A stretch of 53,276 nucleotides of DNA from a virus. The notes beneath the pieces were generated by a model. That model did not search any database, was not told the origin of the DNA, and was given only the letters and a program-made list of their open reading frames with translations. Shown piece after piece: positions 35,038 to 44,290 of this stretch. Location of the stretch: positions 1 to 53,276 of IMG/VR virus record IMGVR_UViG_3300041809_003414. One strand, 5' to 3'. The position numbers and the translations under genes are program-made. Positions within the stretch are counted from its first letter, which is position 1, and the number at the start of each line of letters is the position of its first letter.

Positions 35038-36984
35038 TTAAGAATTGGACCGGCGCTCAAGCCAATCCTGCCGCTCGATCCACGGTCGCCGCTCCTGGCG
35101 GCCAGCGGATTGGGCCGCCGATTGTCCGTGCCCTTCCTCGCCGGCGGATTTCGCCGCCATCAGCGCCTCAATATGCTGCGCCTGTTTATTCAGTCGGAAC
35201 CGACCGGCAATTAATGATTGCAGCGCGGCGTACGCATAGCATCTGGCGTCAATCGCCTCGTTGCGGGCGCCGGCCTTCTTCGTCCACTCTCGACTGGCGA
35301 AACCTTTGGTGTACCGCACCCGGCAAGTCTCGGCCGTGAGTTGCTCGAAGTATCCCTGATCGTATTGGTCGCTGATGGGAAAGTGGCAGAAACCCGGCCC
35401 CGGCTCGGTAATCTTGAGACGCGCATAGAGCGCTTCTTTGGCCGCGTCGACACCGATGACCCATAAGGGGCGATTGTCTTTGGCCTTACTGTGCATCCGA
35501 GGCCAAATCGGACGCTGTCCAGCCGCACCCTTGATCGGGTACATCTTCGGTAACGCCCTTCGGCGCCCCCGGTCACTACAAAACTGCTGCACGATCGGTT
35601 GGTGAAACCCGGAGTCCACGCACGCCGCGGCGATCTCCATTTCCTGGCCGCACGGGTGTTCGAATGTCAGCGACAGCACCTGATCGAACCCGTCCCACAG
35701 GTCGCGTTGCGCCGGATCTCCCGGAAGAACGATGTACGCCAGGGACCAAGACTCCTCGTCGCGCCCCCAACCCACGATCTCCATTTCAATTCGATCGGCC
35801 TGTAAATCCGCACCCACGGTAATCAGCACCACACCGGCTGGAAGCATGACTTCCGCACGGTATGGTTGTCGCCGGCCCAGTAGCTCGCTAGCGTCGGTTT
35901 TTGTCGCACCGGCCTGCTGGAACGTCTCCGCCAGGATCGTATTCGTGAAGGTCTGCATCCTCTCGGGGGACTTGCGGGCGCGCAAGAAGTCCTTCGCGAG
36001 CTGCGACCAGATGGTCCACGGCGAATACAACGCGTTGAGCCAGAACCCGGCTGTTTCGCCATCACCCGCCGCCTCCGCCCGCCACTCGCCGCGCTCCAGC
36101 ATCGCGGCTTTCTGGTGGTCTGCAATATGCCCTTGGCAGCGTTCGCACTCATACCACGCGTCGGCGGGTTTGCGGTCGGGCCACTTCACTCCGCTCCAGC
36201 GCAGGATCTGGAAGACTCCGCAGTGCGGGCAGGGCACGTAATACTTCCGCTGGTCGGACTCCAGGTACGCCTGCTCGATGCGGCTGGCCTCCGCAATCGT
36301 CGGCGTCGATACCATCGCGATCTGGCGGTTGGCGAACGTTGCGGTGCGCCGGATCGCGAGATCCACGGGGTCGCCTTCCTCCGTGCCCGCCGCACCGGAC
36401 GATGCCGACGGCGGATACGCGTCCACCTCATCCATCAGCAGGAACCGCGCCGGCATGGACCGCAGGCCCACGGAGCTATTAGCGCCCGTGACCACGAGGA
36501 CTCCGCCCGGAAATTCCTTCGCCAGGATTGTGTTGCCGGAATCGCGTTCGCGCGGGTCTGATACCCGTTGAGCCAGCACAGACGTGTTATCAATCAGCGA
36601 AGCAATCCTTTGGCGGGAAAACCGTTTCGCAAGCTCGACCGTCGGCTCCACCAGCATCGTCGGGCCGGGCGCATAGTGGATGATGTAGCCCAGCATGTTT
36701 AGCAGGACTTCGGACCCGCCAATCTGGGCCGGCTTCATGTAGACTACGCGCGAGAACGGCGACGACGGACTGAGGCAATCCATGATCTCGCGTAGGAACG
36801 GCGTGCGAGACGTGCGCCAGCGGCCAGGTTCGCCCGCCGACACACGAGAGAGCACGCGGTACTGATCGCTCCATTCGCCGATCGTGAGTTCCGGGTCCGG
36901 CCGCAGCGCGCCGGCGAACGCCTCGCGAATGCCGGCGAGGATTATCTCCGGCGTCACTGCGTGCTCAGAGGGTGCTGATGGCAT
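35038..36984 (-). CDS. terL: terminase large subunit, GpA type
   Basis: The 648-residue protein has a Walker A-like VVYMKPAQIGGSEVLLN near 80, LLMDEVDAYP near 190 (Walker B), zinc-like CPHCG ... CERCQG near 250-280, and C-terminal nuclease motifs (ITVGADLQADRIEMEIVGWG near 390, AACVDSGFHQPIVQQF near 455, EAIDARCYAYAA near 595). These match the GpA family of phage lambda. It cuts and pumps DNA into the prohead together with the small subunit. It overlaps the small-subunit gene by 20 bp. Confidence 0.92.
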   Translation of the reverse strand: MPSAPSEHAVTPEIILAGIREAFAGALRPDPELTIGEWSDQYRVLSRVSAGEPGRWRTSRTPFLREIMDCLSPSSPFSRVVYMKPAQIGGSEVLLNMLGYIIHYAPGPTMLVEPTVELAKRFSRQRIASLIDNTSVLAQRVSDPRERDSGNTILAKEFPGGVLVVTGANSSVGLRSMPARFLLMDEVDAYPPSASSGAAGTEEGDPVDLAIRRTATFANRQIAMVSTPTIAEASRIEQAYLESDQRKYYVPCPHCGVFQILRWSGVKWPDRKPADAWYECERCQGHIADHQKAAMLERGEWRAEAAGDGETAGFWLNALYSPWTIWSQLAKDFLRARKSPERMQTFTNTILAETFQQAGATKTDASELLGRRQPYRAEVMLPAGVVLITVGADLQADRIEMEIVGWGRDEESWSLAYIVLPGDPAQRDLWDGFDQVLSLTFEHPCGQEMEIAAACVDSGFHQPIVQQFCSDRGRRRALPKMYPIKGAAGQRPIWPRMHSKAKDNRPLWVIGVDAAKEALYARLKITEPGPGFCHFPISDQYDQGYFEQLTAETCRVRYTKGFASREWTKKAGARNEAIDARCYAYAALQSLIAGRFRLNKQAQHIEALMAAKSAGEEGHGQSAAQSAGRQERRPWIERQDWLERRSNS

Positions 36985-37513
36985 TCGCTAATGCCTCCAG
37001 TTCCCGCGAGAGTTCGGCCTTCAGGGTTACGTGGACCTTCTTTGAGTCGGGTTCCGCGGCCAGGACCGTCGCCAGGCGATCGGGAAGACCGAGGATGCCG
37101 TCACGGAGACTCCGCACGGCTTCGGCAATCGTTTTGCGAACCGCCTCGGCCTCGATTAGCCGGCCCTGCTTCGTTTCGAACTCGAGCCGGCGAAGCTTTG
37201 CACGGAATACCATCTCGATCGTTCGTGCCTGTCCGAAGCTGGCACCGCCAGCCTGGGGCAAGGAGTCCGCTGTGCGGGACGGAGCCGCCATTGACGGCCC
37301 AGCCGGCGACTCGTTCACCTCATCGACCGGCTTGTCGTCGAGGACCGTGTCGGAGGCGCGGACATCAATTTTGCCGCCACGCATCACGAGTACACCGGCT
37401 TTGGCCAGTTGCGAAATGTATTGGCGGGATTTTCGGCGGTGCCGCGCGTATTCCGCCTGGCTCATCACCGCTGGTTTGGCTTCGGAAGGCGCTTCCGCTC
37501 GTCGACTTGACAT
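36965..37513 (-). CDS. terS: terminase small subunit, Nu1 type
   Basis: The 182-residue protein has an N-terminal winged helix-turn-helix (MSQAEYARHRRKSRQYISQL with AGVLVMRGGKIDVRASD) as in Nu1, a Pro/Ser linker (about 60-95), and a coiled-coil C-terminus (TIEMVFRAKLRRLEFETKQG, KTIAEAVRSLRDGILGLPDRL). It binds the packaging site and recruits the large subunit. The ATG lies exactly at the centre of a 16-bp palindrome and just after several TCAAGTAG repeats, a likely binding site. Confidence 0.85.
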   Translation of the reverse strand: MSSRRAEAPSEAKPAVMSQAEYARHRRKSRQYISQLAKAGVLVMRGGKIDVRASDTVLDDKPVDEVNESPAGPSMAAPSRTADSLPQAGGASFGQARTIEMVFRAKLRRLEFETKQGRLIEAEAVRKTIAEAVRSLRDGILGLPDRLATVLAAEPDSKKVHVTLKAELSRELEALANAISTL

Positions 37514-37600
37514 GTCAAGTAGCTCGGTTGCGTTTATCTTGCGTTACTTCAGAGGATTAGGCGGCGTCGCGTCAAGTAGTGTCAAGCGACTGTCAAGTAG
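37505..37600. repeat. TCAAGTAG repeats and palindrome at terS start, possible cosB
   Basis: A perfect 16-bp palindrome ACTTGACATGTCAAGT has the terS ATG in its centre. GTCAAGTAG occurs at 37514, 37571 and 37592, with GTCAAGCGA at 37581. So four direct and one inverted half-site fall in 96 bp. In lambda the R sites of cosB lie just before nu1 and are bound by Nu1. With a Nu1/GpA terminase here, this is the best candidate for the packaging site; the cleavage site itself would be in 37601-37706. Confidence 0.55.
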
Positions 37601-37706
37601 TTTTTCGGGCCTGACGGTGCGTGAATTGCGCACAAGGGCTACCCGCGGTTTTCGCCCGCGTTTCAGGTCCCAAGAAACGCCGGCGGACCCCTTGGCCCGG
37701 TCTTCT

Positions 37707-38027
37707 TCACGAATTTGCCAGGCAGTCGGTGACCACTTGGCGGAAGATCGGTCGTAGCTTGTCTCCCTTGCCCAGTCGCCGCAATGTCCAAACGAACTTC
37801 CCACTATCCAGCCGCTCCTGGAAGCTATAGCGCGTGCCAAGGTAATCGGCGATGCACATTGGCGTCGGATCATCGGCGCGACGCCGGAGCACGAGGCGCC
37901 GGATATCGCCCTTGCGCGAGCGCACGGCCATGACCAGTTCAGCGGCCAGTAACCGTTCCACCCGTTTACTTCCGATCCAATCGATGAGTTCCCCGTCTGG
38001 GGAGTACAGAGGGATTTCGTTTTGCAT
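37707..38027 (-). CDS. conserved hypothetical protein
   Basis: Start MQNEIPLYSPDGELIDWIG gives 106 residues; an ATG at 38048 would add seven. The sequence has VERLLAAELVMAVRSRKGDIRRLVLRRR, DYLGTRYSFQERLDSGKFVWTL and PIFRQVVTDC. I recall very similar proteins with these blocks in Solibacter-like genomes, without known function. The first half resembles a small winged helix. It is the first gene after the repeated noncoding element at 38156, so it may head the terminase operon. Confidence 0.7.
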   Translation of the reverse strand: MQNEIPLYSPDGELIDWIGSKRVERLLAAELVMAVRSRKGDIRRLVLRRRADDPTPMCIADYLGTRYSFQERLDSGKFVWTLRRLGKGDKLRPIFRQVVTDCLANS

Positions 38028-38155
38028 ACGCGAAGACACTTCGGGCATCAAAGGCTGCGGGAGATGGATTAACGAGCGTCCCGGCGCTCACATGAATATG
38101 GGGAAGGTTCGTCGGAAGGTGCGCTTTGCGCTGGCTTACGAACTTGGCCTCTATA

Positions 38156-38217
38156 GTTATATACCCCGCGTACCCCCGATTTTTGAAATGGAAAACGAAA
38201 AATATTTGTGGAAAAGA
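38156..38217 (-). promoter_or_regulatory. conserved noncoding element, copy A
   Basis: This AT-rich stretch matches 52167-52229. On the minus strand it ends in GCGGGGTATATAAC, with ATTTCAAAAATCGG upstream; TATATAAC looks like a -10 region. Shared blocks (plus strand) are GTTATATACCCCGCG (15 identical), TTTTGAAA and CGAAAAATATTT (12 identical). It lies upstream of a minus-strand gene leading into the terminase operon, so a promoter or regulator-binding site is likely. Confidence 0.55.
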
Positions 38218-38221
38218 TCCC

Positions 38222-38935
38222 TCATGCTCTGTGGCGCTCCCACGGCTGTTCGAAATTGGGGTTATAGAAGTGCGAGCGGAAGCCCTGCGGCGGTGGCCCA
38301 ATGATCTCGATGGAATCAGCAGCGACGGTGCCGATGCGATCGTCCGCATCGAGAAAGCAAACCAGACCGTAATCGCCGCCAAATGGAAAGCGTAGACGGC
38401 CGCGCGCCTGGTACAGAGCTTCGTGCGTCCATCCAAGTGCCAATGCTCGCTCACGGATCGCGTTGACGCATTCTAGGGCTTGGTCTGAGACTGGCTGAGT
38501 GAAGAAACCTTTGTCATTGCCTGAGGGAGTTGCAACGGGCCATGGCCGAAGTTCTGTCCACGGTTCGGCAACGGGCGGCGCATACCTCCGGGCATCGAGA
38601 GTGCGAATTGCTTCGAATAACCGTGGTTCGCCGAAGTTGGCCGTGGCCCAATCCTGCATTGCATTGAACCTCGCCCGAAGATCGTCAAATTGGCTGGCGG
38701 AGAGTTTACCGGCGGCAACGGCGCTCTTTGCGATCGTCATTTTCGAGCGCAACCAGGCGTAATACTCCGGGTCAAGGCGCCGATAAGCAGTGTCGTCGAT
38801 CTGGAGATCGCGCGCGAAAAAAGCCGGCTCGTTCGTAATCCATTGCTCCAGAGACGTGGAGACGTACATCGCGGCAGAGGGCGTGCCGCGGCGGACTACC
38901 TTTTCCTCATTCCCGTTTTCGAGTAACGCGGTCAT
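38222..38935 (-). CDS. hypothetical protein
   Basis: The 237-residue protein starts MTALLENGNEEKVVRRG. Several blocks look well folded: YVSTSLEQWITNEPAFFARDL near 25, YYAWLRSKMTIAKSAVAAGKL near 58, and LGWTHEALYQARGRLRFPFG near 170 followed by YGLVCFLDADDRIGTVAADSIEII, where the last part is a compact beta unit. No catalytic motif is evident. It lies between the repeat region and the terminase group, on the minus strand. I recall similar hypothetical proteins only in acidobacterial genomes. Confidence 0.65.
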   Translation of the reverse strand: MTALLENGNEEKVVRRGTPSAAMYVSTSLEQWITNEPAFFARDLQIDDTAYRRLDPEYYAWLRSKMTIAKSAVAAGKLSASQFDDLRARFNAMQDWATANFGEPRLFEAIRTLDARRYAPPVAEPWTELRPWPVATPSGNDKGFFTQPVSDQALECVNAIRERALALGWTHEALYQARGRLRFPFGGDYGLVCFLDADDRIGTVAADSIEIIGPPPQGFRSHFYNPNFEQPWERHRA

Positions 38936-39269
38936 TCAAGTGCCTCGCGTCCCAGTCTGGCCGTGGCGACTGAAAGAGGACTGGGACGCCGTAATCCAAT
39001 GACAGGAACAAAGTTACGAGACGGCGTCCACGCGTCCCAGTCTGTCCCAGTGTTTTGCGCAAACTCTCCATAGGAGTTTCTCAATACATTCCCTCCTATG
39101 TTCCCGGCATATATATTTTTTCCTCTTACGTGTGCGCGCATATGAATATACTGGGACGCTGGGACACGGCCATGAAAACACACGGGTTGAGACTGGGACG
39201 CGGACTGGGACGCAGACTGGGACGCGGCCCGAGACGTGGACGCCAACGTCGGAACCCCAGCGCCACGAG
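38936..39269. repeat. iteron-like repeats with AT-rich core, candidate origin
   Basis: The 11-mer GACTGGGACGC occurs exactly at 38979, 39191, 39203 and 39215 (plus) and 38947 and 39032 (minus). The last three plus copies repeat every 12 bp. Partial copies are at 39043, 39151 and 39159. Between them (about 39053-39150) is an AT-rich stretch with ATATATATTTTTT and a hairpin AAACTC/GAGTTT. The region directly follows the primase-helicase gene and precedes an unrelated gene. This is the arrangement of a phage replication origin with initiator-binding repeats. Confidence 0.6.
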
Positions 39270-42095
39270 TCACTCCGCCCTCCGATAAAGCCAGTCACGT
39301 GAGCCCCTCCGACCGATCCGGAACCGTGCCCATCCCAGGGCTCGCAGACATCGTGCCACGCGGATCTTATCCATCTGGGTCCACTGATCCTTCTTCTTCT
39401 CCAAGCACAAGGAAAGTACGTCTGCAATGGAGACCGAGTCCCGTCCTTCGAGCCAAGGGATGATCAATTCATCCCAGGGGTCATTCTCGTAACGATCCGC
39501 CTGTTCCTCGGCGGCATCCCGTGTAAGCTCCACGGAATCGAGCCACCAAGGTTTTCCGTCGAAGTACAACTGCGCCGCTTCGGCCCAGAGCTGGTCGCGC
39601 GCCTCGGCCAAGGCATCGACGTCGATCACAAGCGCTTTACACTCCACAGGCCAGAATCGCCGCGCGCCAGTTTCGTCGCGGAGATACGTGCCATGGTTGA
39701 CGCTGCCGGCGAACACGCACTGGCGCGGAGAGTCTATGGGCCGTTTACCGTATGGTGGCCGGAAGCGGTCCGATCCCCGGCTCATGAACGCCTTGATACG
39801 CCCGACGTCGGAACGAGCCATGGAATCAAGCTCGGCGATTTCGATAACCCACACGCCGCGGGTCTGCAGTGCGGCATCCTTCGATCCAAGGTCGGCGATC
39901 TCGTCCGTGAACCACGGCTGAGCCAGTACGCGAAGCGCGGTCGATTTCCGAATGCCCTGCTCGCCTTCGAGAATCAGGCAGCAATCGGCTTTGCATCCGG
40001 GCATGAATACCCGGGCGACGGCGGAGATCATCCACCGCGAACCCACAGCTGCCGCATAGGGAGACGGATCAACACCGAGGAAATCAGCCAGCCAGGATTG
40101 CAGCCGTGGCGTGTGGTCCCACTGTAGATCCTGGAGGTATTTCCGCACGGGATGAAAGGAACGATCACGGGCGACCGCTTCAACGGCCTGGCCGGTTGTC
40201 TCGACCGACACGAAGATGCCCTGGCGATGCAGCCAGTCGGTGGCCAGGATGTCTTCTTGCTGACTCCATTCCCCGGGGACCTCGCGTTCTGGCTTCATCC
40301 ACGGAGTCGGGCGTTCGAAAACCGTGCAATGGGCGAACTCGTTATGCGCAAGAACACCGGTCCACTCCGGTGCGTAACGGAACGCGGCCATTGCGTTGGC
40401 CAGCACGGGTCTAATCGTATTGTTCAGGTTCAGCAGCAGGGCGTCACGCCAATTGGGAGGCTGGTCGTTTGTAGCGGCAAACGCGAATGTGGATTGTTCC
40501 CCCGACCCGCGTTTGCCAGCGGAGCGGCCCTTGCCACTCGATCGAGAATCGATGCGAACCACCTTCATCTGTTCCCGCAATGCCGCGAGCGGAAGCCGAT
40601 CCTTGCCGCACTGATTTTGAATCAAGCGCAGATGGCGCGGTTGGTCGATCGGATCGAGCCGCCGGACTTCAGCCAGAATCGGCTCGATTAACCGCGCGAG
40701 GTCCGTTTCCGGCGTCGCGGTAGACAGCCTCGAGATCGCCAGTTCCAGCGGTGTCTGCGCGCCGGAAAGGATGGCTTCGAAATCGGCCGCAGTTCTGCCC
40801 GATGCGAAGTATTCGTTTACGTCGATTTTGGCATCGGCTAGCAACGACTCCGCGCGGCGAATTTCCTCCTCGCCGCGGCCTTCCAGTTGCTTGGCGAGGT
40901 CTTTTGGCGTGATACCGGGATGCGCGTCGAATCGATCACGCAGCTCCTGGCGTGCTTTCTGCTGCTTTTCACCGAGCGGCAGAACCGCTACGCGCGTCAG
41001 AATCCCGTGTGCGCCCAGGACGCCGGCGGTGCGGAGCGCGCCATTCAATCCGGCCTCGGACACCTCGTTGTCCTGGCAGATGTGGACCGTCTTCACACCG
41101 GCCAACTTCGGCAGGAGGCGGTCCCAATCGGCTTCGCGAATCCGTACCGTCACCGGTGACAGGACCGGAAAGCCGCGTTCCATGAGCGAAATGCAGTCCG
41201 TCACGCCTTCGGTGATAATGGCGCGCTCGGGGCGGGTTAGAAGGACATCTTCGTTGTAGAGAACGTCATTCCGGATGCATGGAGCGACGTGTTCATTGTT
41301 GCGCCCGTTTCGGACGGCGAGTTTCTTGTATTTCGATTTCTCCCAGGCCTGATCGGGTGTCCAAGGCGTCTGGCGTCCGATCATGAAAACAACGTGGCCG
41401 CGGCTCCAGTACGGGAAGACGATTCGGCCCTCGAAAAATGGGATCAAGCCATCCTGCGCTGTGGGCCGGAACGCGGACGTGGCCGTTAATTCCGCCTTCG
41501 TAAACGCATTTGAGCCGTCCATCAACGTTTGGAAGACGCTGGGATTGTCGTTCTGGGCGAAGCCGATCTTCAGCCGAGCAGCCATCTCATCGCCGATGCC
41601 GTATTTTTCACGGAACCAAGTGAGGACGTCGGGGTTGGCGAGCAGTCGCTGATGGTAGAATTCCGCAATCTCCGTCAGTGCCTCATGCACGCGAAGACTG
41701 AGCGCATGGGCTTCTTCGGCCCCCTGCGCATCTGGTGACAGACCTGATAGCGGTGGCAAACCGGCGCGTCCGGCCAAGTAGTCCCGCGCCTGGCGATGCG
41801 ATTCCGGCATCCGCCCGGACTGGCCGCGAGTCACCTGTCCCGACTGAACGAATTCCACCAATTGCAGCACATCGCCGCCCACACCGCAGCCGAAGCAATA
41901 CCAGCCTTGCTTGTCGAGCATAATGTGCAGCGAGCGATGCGACTGGCTCCGGTGATTGGGACAGTCGCACTGCAGTGTCCGCTGGGATTCCTGAGTGATT
42001 CTGCCGGCGAACACGTCGCGCGCGACCTCACCGATATCCACATCCGTGACTTGGCGGTAATAACTTTGGACGTCTGTGGAAGACTGAGCTGTCAT
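39270..42095 (-). CDS. primase-helicase (DnaG-like plus VirE-like)
   Basis: Start MTAQSSTDVQ overlaps the upstream stop by 4 bp; 941 residues. Residues about 43-70 carry a CHC2-type zinc finger (CDCPNH, CFGCG). A TOPRIM-type primase region with AIITEGVTDC lies about 280-400. The C-terminal third (about 620-941) is a VirE-like P-loop ATPase (LILEGEQGIRKSTALRV near 710) with GVWVIEIAEL and VFAGSVNHGTYLRDETGARRFWPVEC. Such fusions start replication, as in P4 alpha. It is transcribed after the RecD-like gene and ends beside a repeat array that may be its origin. Confidence 0.88.
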   Translation of the reverse strand: MTAQSSTDVQSYYRQVTDVDIGEVARDVFAGRITQESQRTLQCDCPNHRSQSHRSLHIMLDKQGWYCFGCGVGGDVLQLVEFVQSGQVTRGQSGRMPESHRQARDYLAGRAGLPPLSGLSPDAQGAEEAHALSLRVHEALTEIAEFYHQRLLANPDVLTWFREKYGIGDEMAARLKIGFAQNDNPSVFQTLMDGSNAFTKAELTATSAFRPTAQDGLIPFFEGRIVFPYWSRGHVVFMIGRQTPWTPDQAWEKSKYKKLAVRNGRNNEHVAPCIRNDVLYNEDVLLTRPERAIITEGVTDCISLMERGFPVLSPVTVRIREADWDRLLPKLAGVKTVHICQDNEVSEAGLNGALRTAGVLGAHGILTRVAVLPLGEKQQKARQELRDRFDAHPGITPKDLAKQLEGRGEEEIRRAESLLADAKIDVNEYFASGRTAADFEAILSGAQTPLELAISRLSTATPETDLARLIEPILAEVRRLDPIDQPRHLRLIQNQCGKDRLPLAALREQMKVVRIDSRSSGKGRSAGKRGSGEQSTFAFAATNDQPPNWRDALLLNLNNTIRPVLANAMAAFRYAPEWTGVLAHNEFAHCTVFERPTPWMKPEREVPGEWSQQEDILATDWLHRQGIFVSVETTGQAVEAVARDRSFHPVRKYLQDLQWDHTPRLQSWLADFLGVDPSPYAAAVGSRWMISAVARVFMPGCKADCCLILEGEQGIRKSTALRVLAQPWFTDEIADLGSKDAALQTRGVWVIEIAELDSMARSDVGRIKAFMSRGSDRFRPPYGKRPIDSPRQCVFAGSVNHGTYLRDETGARRFWPVECKALVIDVDALAEARDQLWAEAAQLYFDGKPWWLDSVELTRDAAEEQADRYENDPWDELIIPWLEGRDSVSIADVLSLCLEKKKDQWTQMDKIRVARCLRALGWARFRIGRRGSRDWLYRRAE

Positions 42096-44290
42096 ACGCT
42101 GGCCCCCTGTGGCAGCAGAAAGGAAAGGAATGTGTTTCTGCGGTCGACCTGGCGCTTCTTCACGCAGTTTTCGATACCCCAGGTATCGCCAACGAGGATC
42201 ACCGACCCCTTTGCACGCGTCACCGCCGTATAAAGAAGGTTGCGGTGGTGCATGAACGAATGCGACTTGTGGACCACCACCACAGCGCATGGGAACTCGG
42301 ATCCCTGCATTTTGTGAATGGACGTGGCGTACGCGAGTTGAACATTGTTCAGGTCCGGCGAGTCGCCTGCAATCTCGACGAGATTGCCTTCGAAGTTGAT
42401 CGTCATGGCGCCGTCACTCCCGACAGCAGCAACAATGCCGACCGCACCGTTCATAACCTGGCGGTCGTAATCATTCTTCGTCTGGATGACCTTGTCGTTG
42501 GCATAGAACGTAGGCCGGCGGCCCGGTTCCACGTCGGGGATGTCGACTCCGAAGAGCTTCAGCTGCAGCAGCCGTTGCAGCGCAATGTTCAACTCGACGG
42601 TGCCAAGTGGACCCTTGTGGGTGGGTGTAAGCAATTGGACATCGCGCAGGAGATCATAACCGAGACGCTCCTGCAGGACTTCCTCAAACAGCAACAGGAG
42701 CATCCCGGATACGTCGTCCCGGTCGCTGAATTTATCGATGACATACCAGGGCCGTCGACCGCCGGCCTGGGTTTCGGATGTGGGCCTAACCTCGCCGGCC
42801 AGAATCGCGGTGGAGTTTTCTTTCAGTTCGCCGGCCTGCCGAATTACACGAGTCAGCACTGTAGTGGGGATGGCGCACGACTGGACAAGATCGCGGAGGA
42901 GGTTGCCCGGACCGACCGGCGGTAGCTGGTTGTGATCACCCACCAGAACAACTGCAGTCCGGCTGGAATCCACGGCATGCAAAAGGCGCCACGCGAGCGC
43001 CACATCCACCATGGAAACTTCGTCGACGACGAGGATGTCGGCTTCAATCGGATTGCCGGCACCCCGCAAATACGTCTGGCCGTTGAACCCGAGGAGCCGG
43101 TGGATAGTGCAAGCCGGATGCCCAACCACCTCCTCCATGCGTTTCGCGGCCTTGCCGGTGGGCGCGGCCAGAACAACGCTCAGTTCCAGCCGGTCGGCAA
43201 TGCTGGTGATAGTAGAAATCGCATACGTCTTACCGCTTCCCGCTCCGCCGGCGATGAGAGAGACCGCACTTGTGAGCGCGTTTGCCACGGCGCGCCGCTG
43301 TTCCGGATTCAATTCCGCGCCCTCAGCATTGAGTAGCGGGTCGACGTCGCCGATGACTTTGGCATGAGGGTTCTTCTCGTGCGAGCCCGCGAATCGCTCC
43401 GCCAGTTCCTGCTCCATTCGATGGATCTCCGGATCGGCGACAACGAGCCGTTCAAAGGGAGCCGAGATCAGGAGGCCTTCGCCAATGAGCGATTCGAGAT
43501 GCCCTTCGATGATGTCGCGACTGTCCAGCGAGTCCATTACCAGCAGAGTGTTCGCCCGATCCAACAGGTCCTCGTACTCGACCCAACAATCGCCGTCGTC
43601 GAGGGCGTCCGCGACGCAATACTGAATCCCGGCACGAATCCGCGAAGGCAGCTCCTTCGGGGTGCCCATCTTGCGGGCGATTTTGTCGACACGCTTGAAG
43701 CCGTAACCCGAAATCTCACGCATGAGAAGGTAGGGGTCGCGCTCAAGCATCGGCACAACCTGGCTGCCGAAGCGCTCGACAAGGGTGGTCACCTGGTGAT
43801 GGGTCAACCCGAAACGCGAGAGATAAGCCATCGCGGCGTTGAAATCCCCATTCGCGATCCACGTACGTTGCAGCCCGAGGATAGTTTCGAGCGGCGCTTT
43901 CGCCACGGTCGCCACTGCCTCCGGTTGAGCGCGGATCGCAGCATCAAATCCCGCGCCGAAGTGATCGGCAATCAAGCGCGCTTTGGCCGGCCCGATGCCC
44001 TTTACGTCGGGGTTATTACCCAGAAAGTTGGCGAGGCCATCGGCGTCCATCTCCAGGTCATACCCCAGGAATTCCACGGAGAATTGCCGCCCGTACTTCG
44101 GATGTCGGGCCCAGCAGCCATCCAGACGAACGGAATCATTCGGCCTGGCGAAGACTTTCCCGGCGAAGGTCACCAGGCTGCCGTCTGGAGTGCGGAGGCG
44201 CCCGGCGGTGAACGCCGGGCCCGAGTAGAAAACCGTCTCGACGATGCCGCGGATCGAGGAGCGGACCTCCGCGTCTCTCGTTTTCGTCAT
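42092..44290 (-). CDS. RecD-like DNA helicase
   Basis: The 732-residue protein starts with ATG that overlaps the stop of the nuclease gene (ATGA). Domains: N-terminal OB-like region with helix-hairpin-helix (about 90-130), then superfamily 1 helicase motifs: GGAGSGKT (Walker A, 348-355), ILVVDEVSMVD (Walker B, near 425), VVLVGDHNQLPPVGPG, TRVIRQ, and QLAYATSIHKMQGSEF near 660. This matches RecD2-type 5'-3' helicases. It likely unwinds DNA in phage recombination-dependent replication. Confidence 0.9.
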   Translation of the reverse strand: MTKTRDAEVRSSIRGIVETVFYSGPAFTAGRLRTPDGSLVTFAGKVFARPNDSVRLDGCWARHPKYGRQFSVEFLGYDLEMDADGLANFLGNNPDVKGIGPAKARLIADHFGAGFDAAIRAQPEAVATVAKAPLETILGLQRTWIANGDFNAAMAYLSRFGLTHHQVTTLVERFGSQVVPMLERDPYLLMREISGYGFKRVDKIARKMGTPKELPSRIRAGIQYCVADALDDGDCWVEYEDLLDRANTLLVMDSLDSRDIIEGHLESLIGEGLLISAPFERLVVADPEIHRMEQELAERFAGSHEKNPHAKVIGDVDPLLNAEGAELNPEQRRAVANALTSAVSLIAGGAGSGKTYAISTITSIADRLELSVVLAAPTGKAAKRMEEVVGHPACTIHRLLGFNGQTYLRGAGNPIEADILVVDEVSMVDVALAWRLLHAVDSSRTAVVLVGDHNQLPPVGPGNLLRDLVQSCAIPTTVLTRVIRQAGELKENSTAILAGEVRPTSETQAGGRRPWYVIDKFSDRDDVSGMLLLLFEEVLQERLGYDLLRDVQLLTPTHKGPLGTVELNIALQRLLQLKLFGVDIPDVEPGRRPTFYANDKVIQTKNDYDRQVMNGAVGIVAAVGSDGAMTINFEGNLVEIAGDSPDLNNVQLAYATSIHKMQGSEFPCAVVVVHKSHSFMHHRNLLYTAVTRAKGSVILVGDTWGIENCVKKRQVDRRNTFLSFLLPQGASV

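Noticed and set aside
39191-39225. possible CRISPR-like repeat near cas6-bearing element
   Set aside because: Repeats are 11-12 bp, without spacers of uniform size. They fit binding sites, not a CRISPR array.
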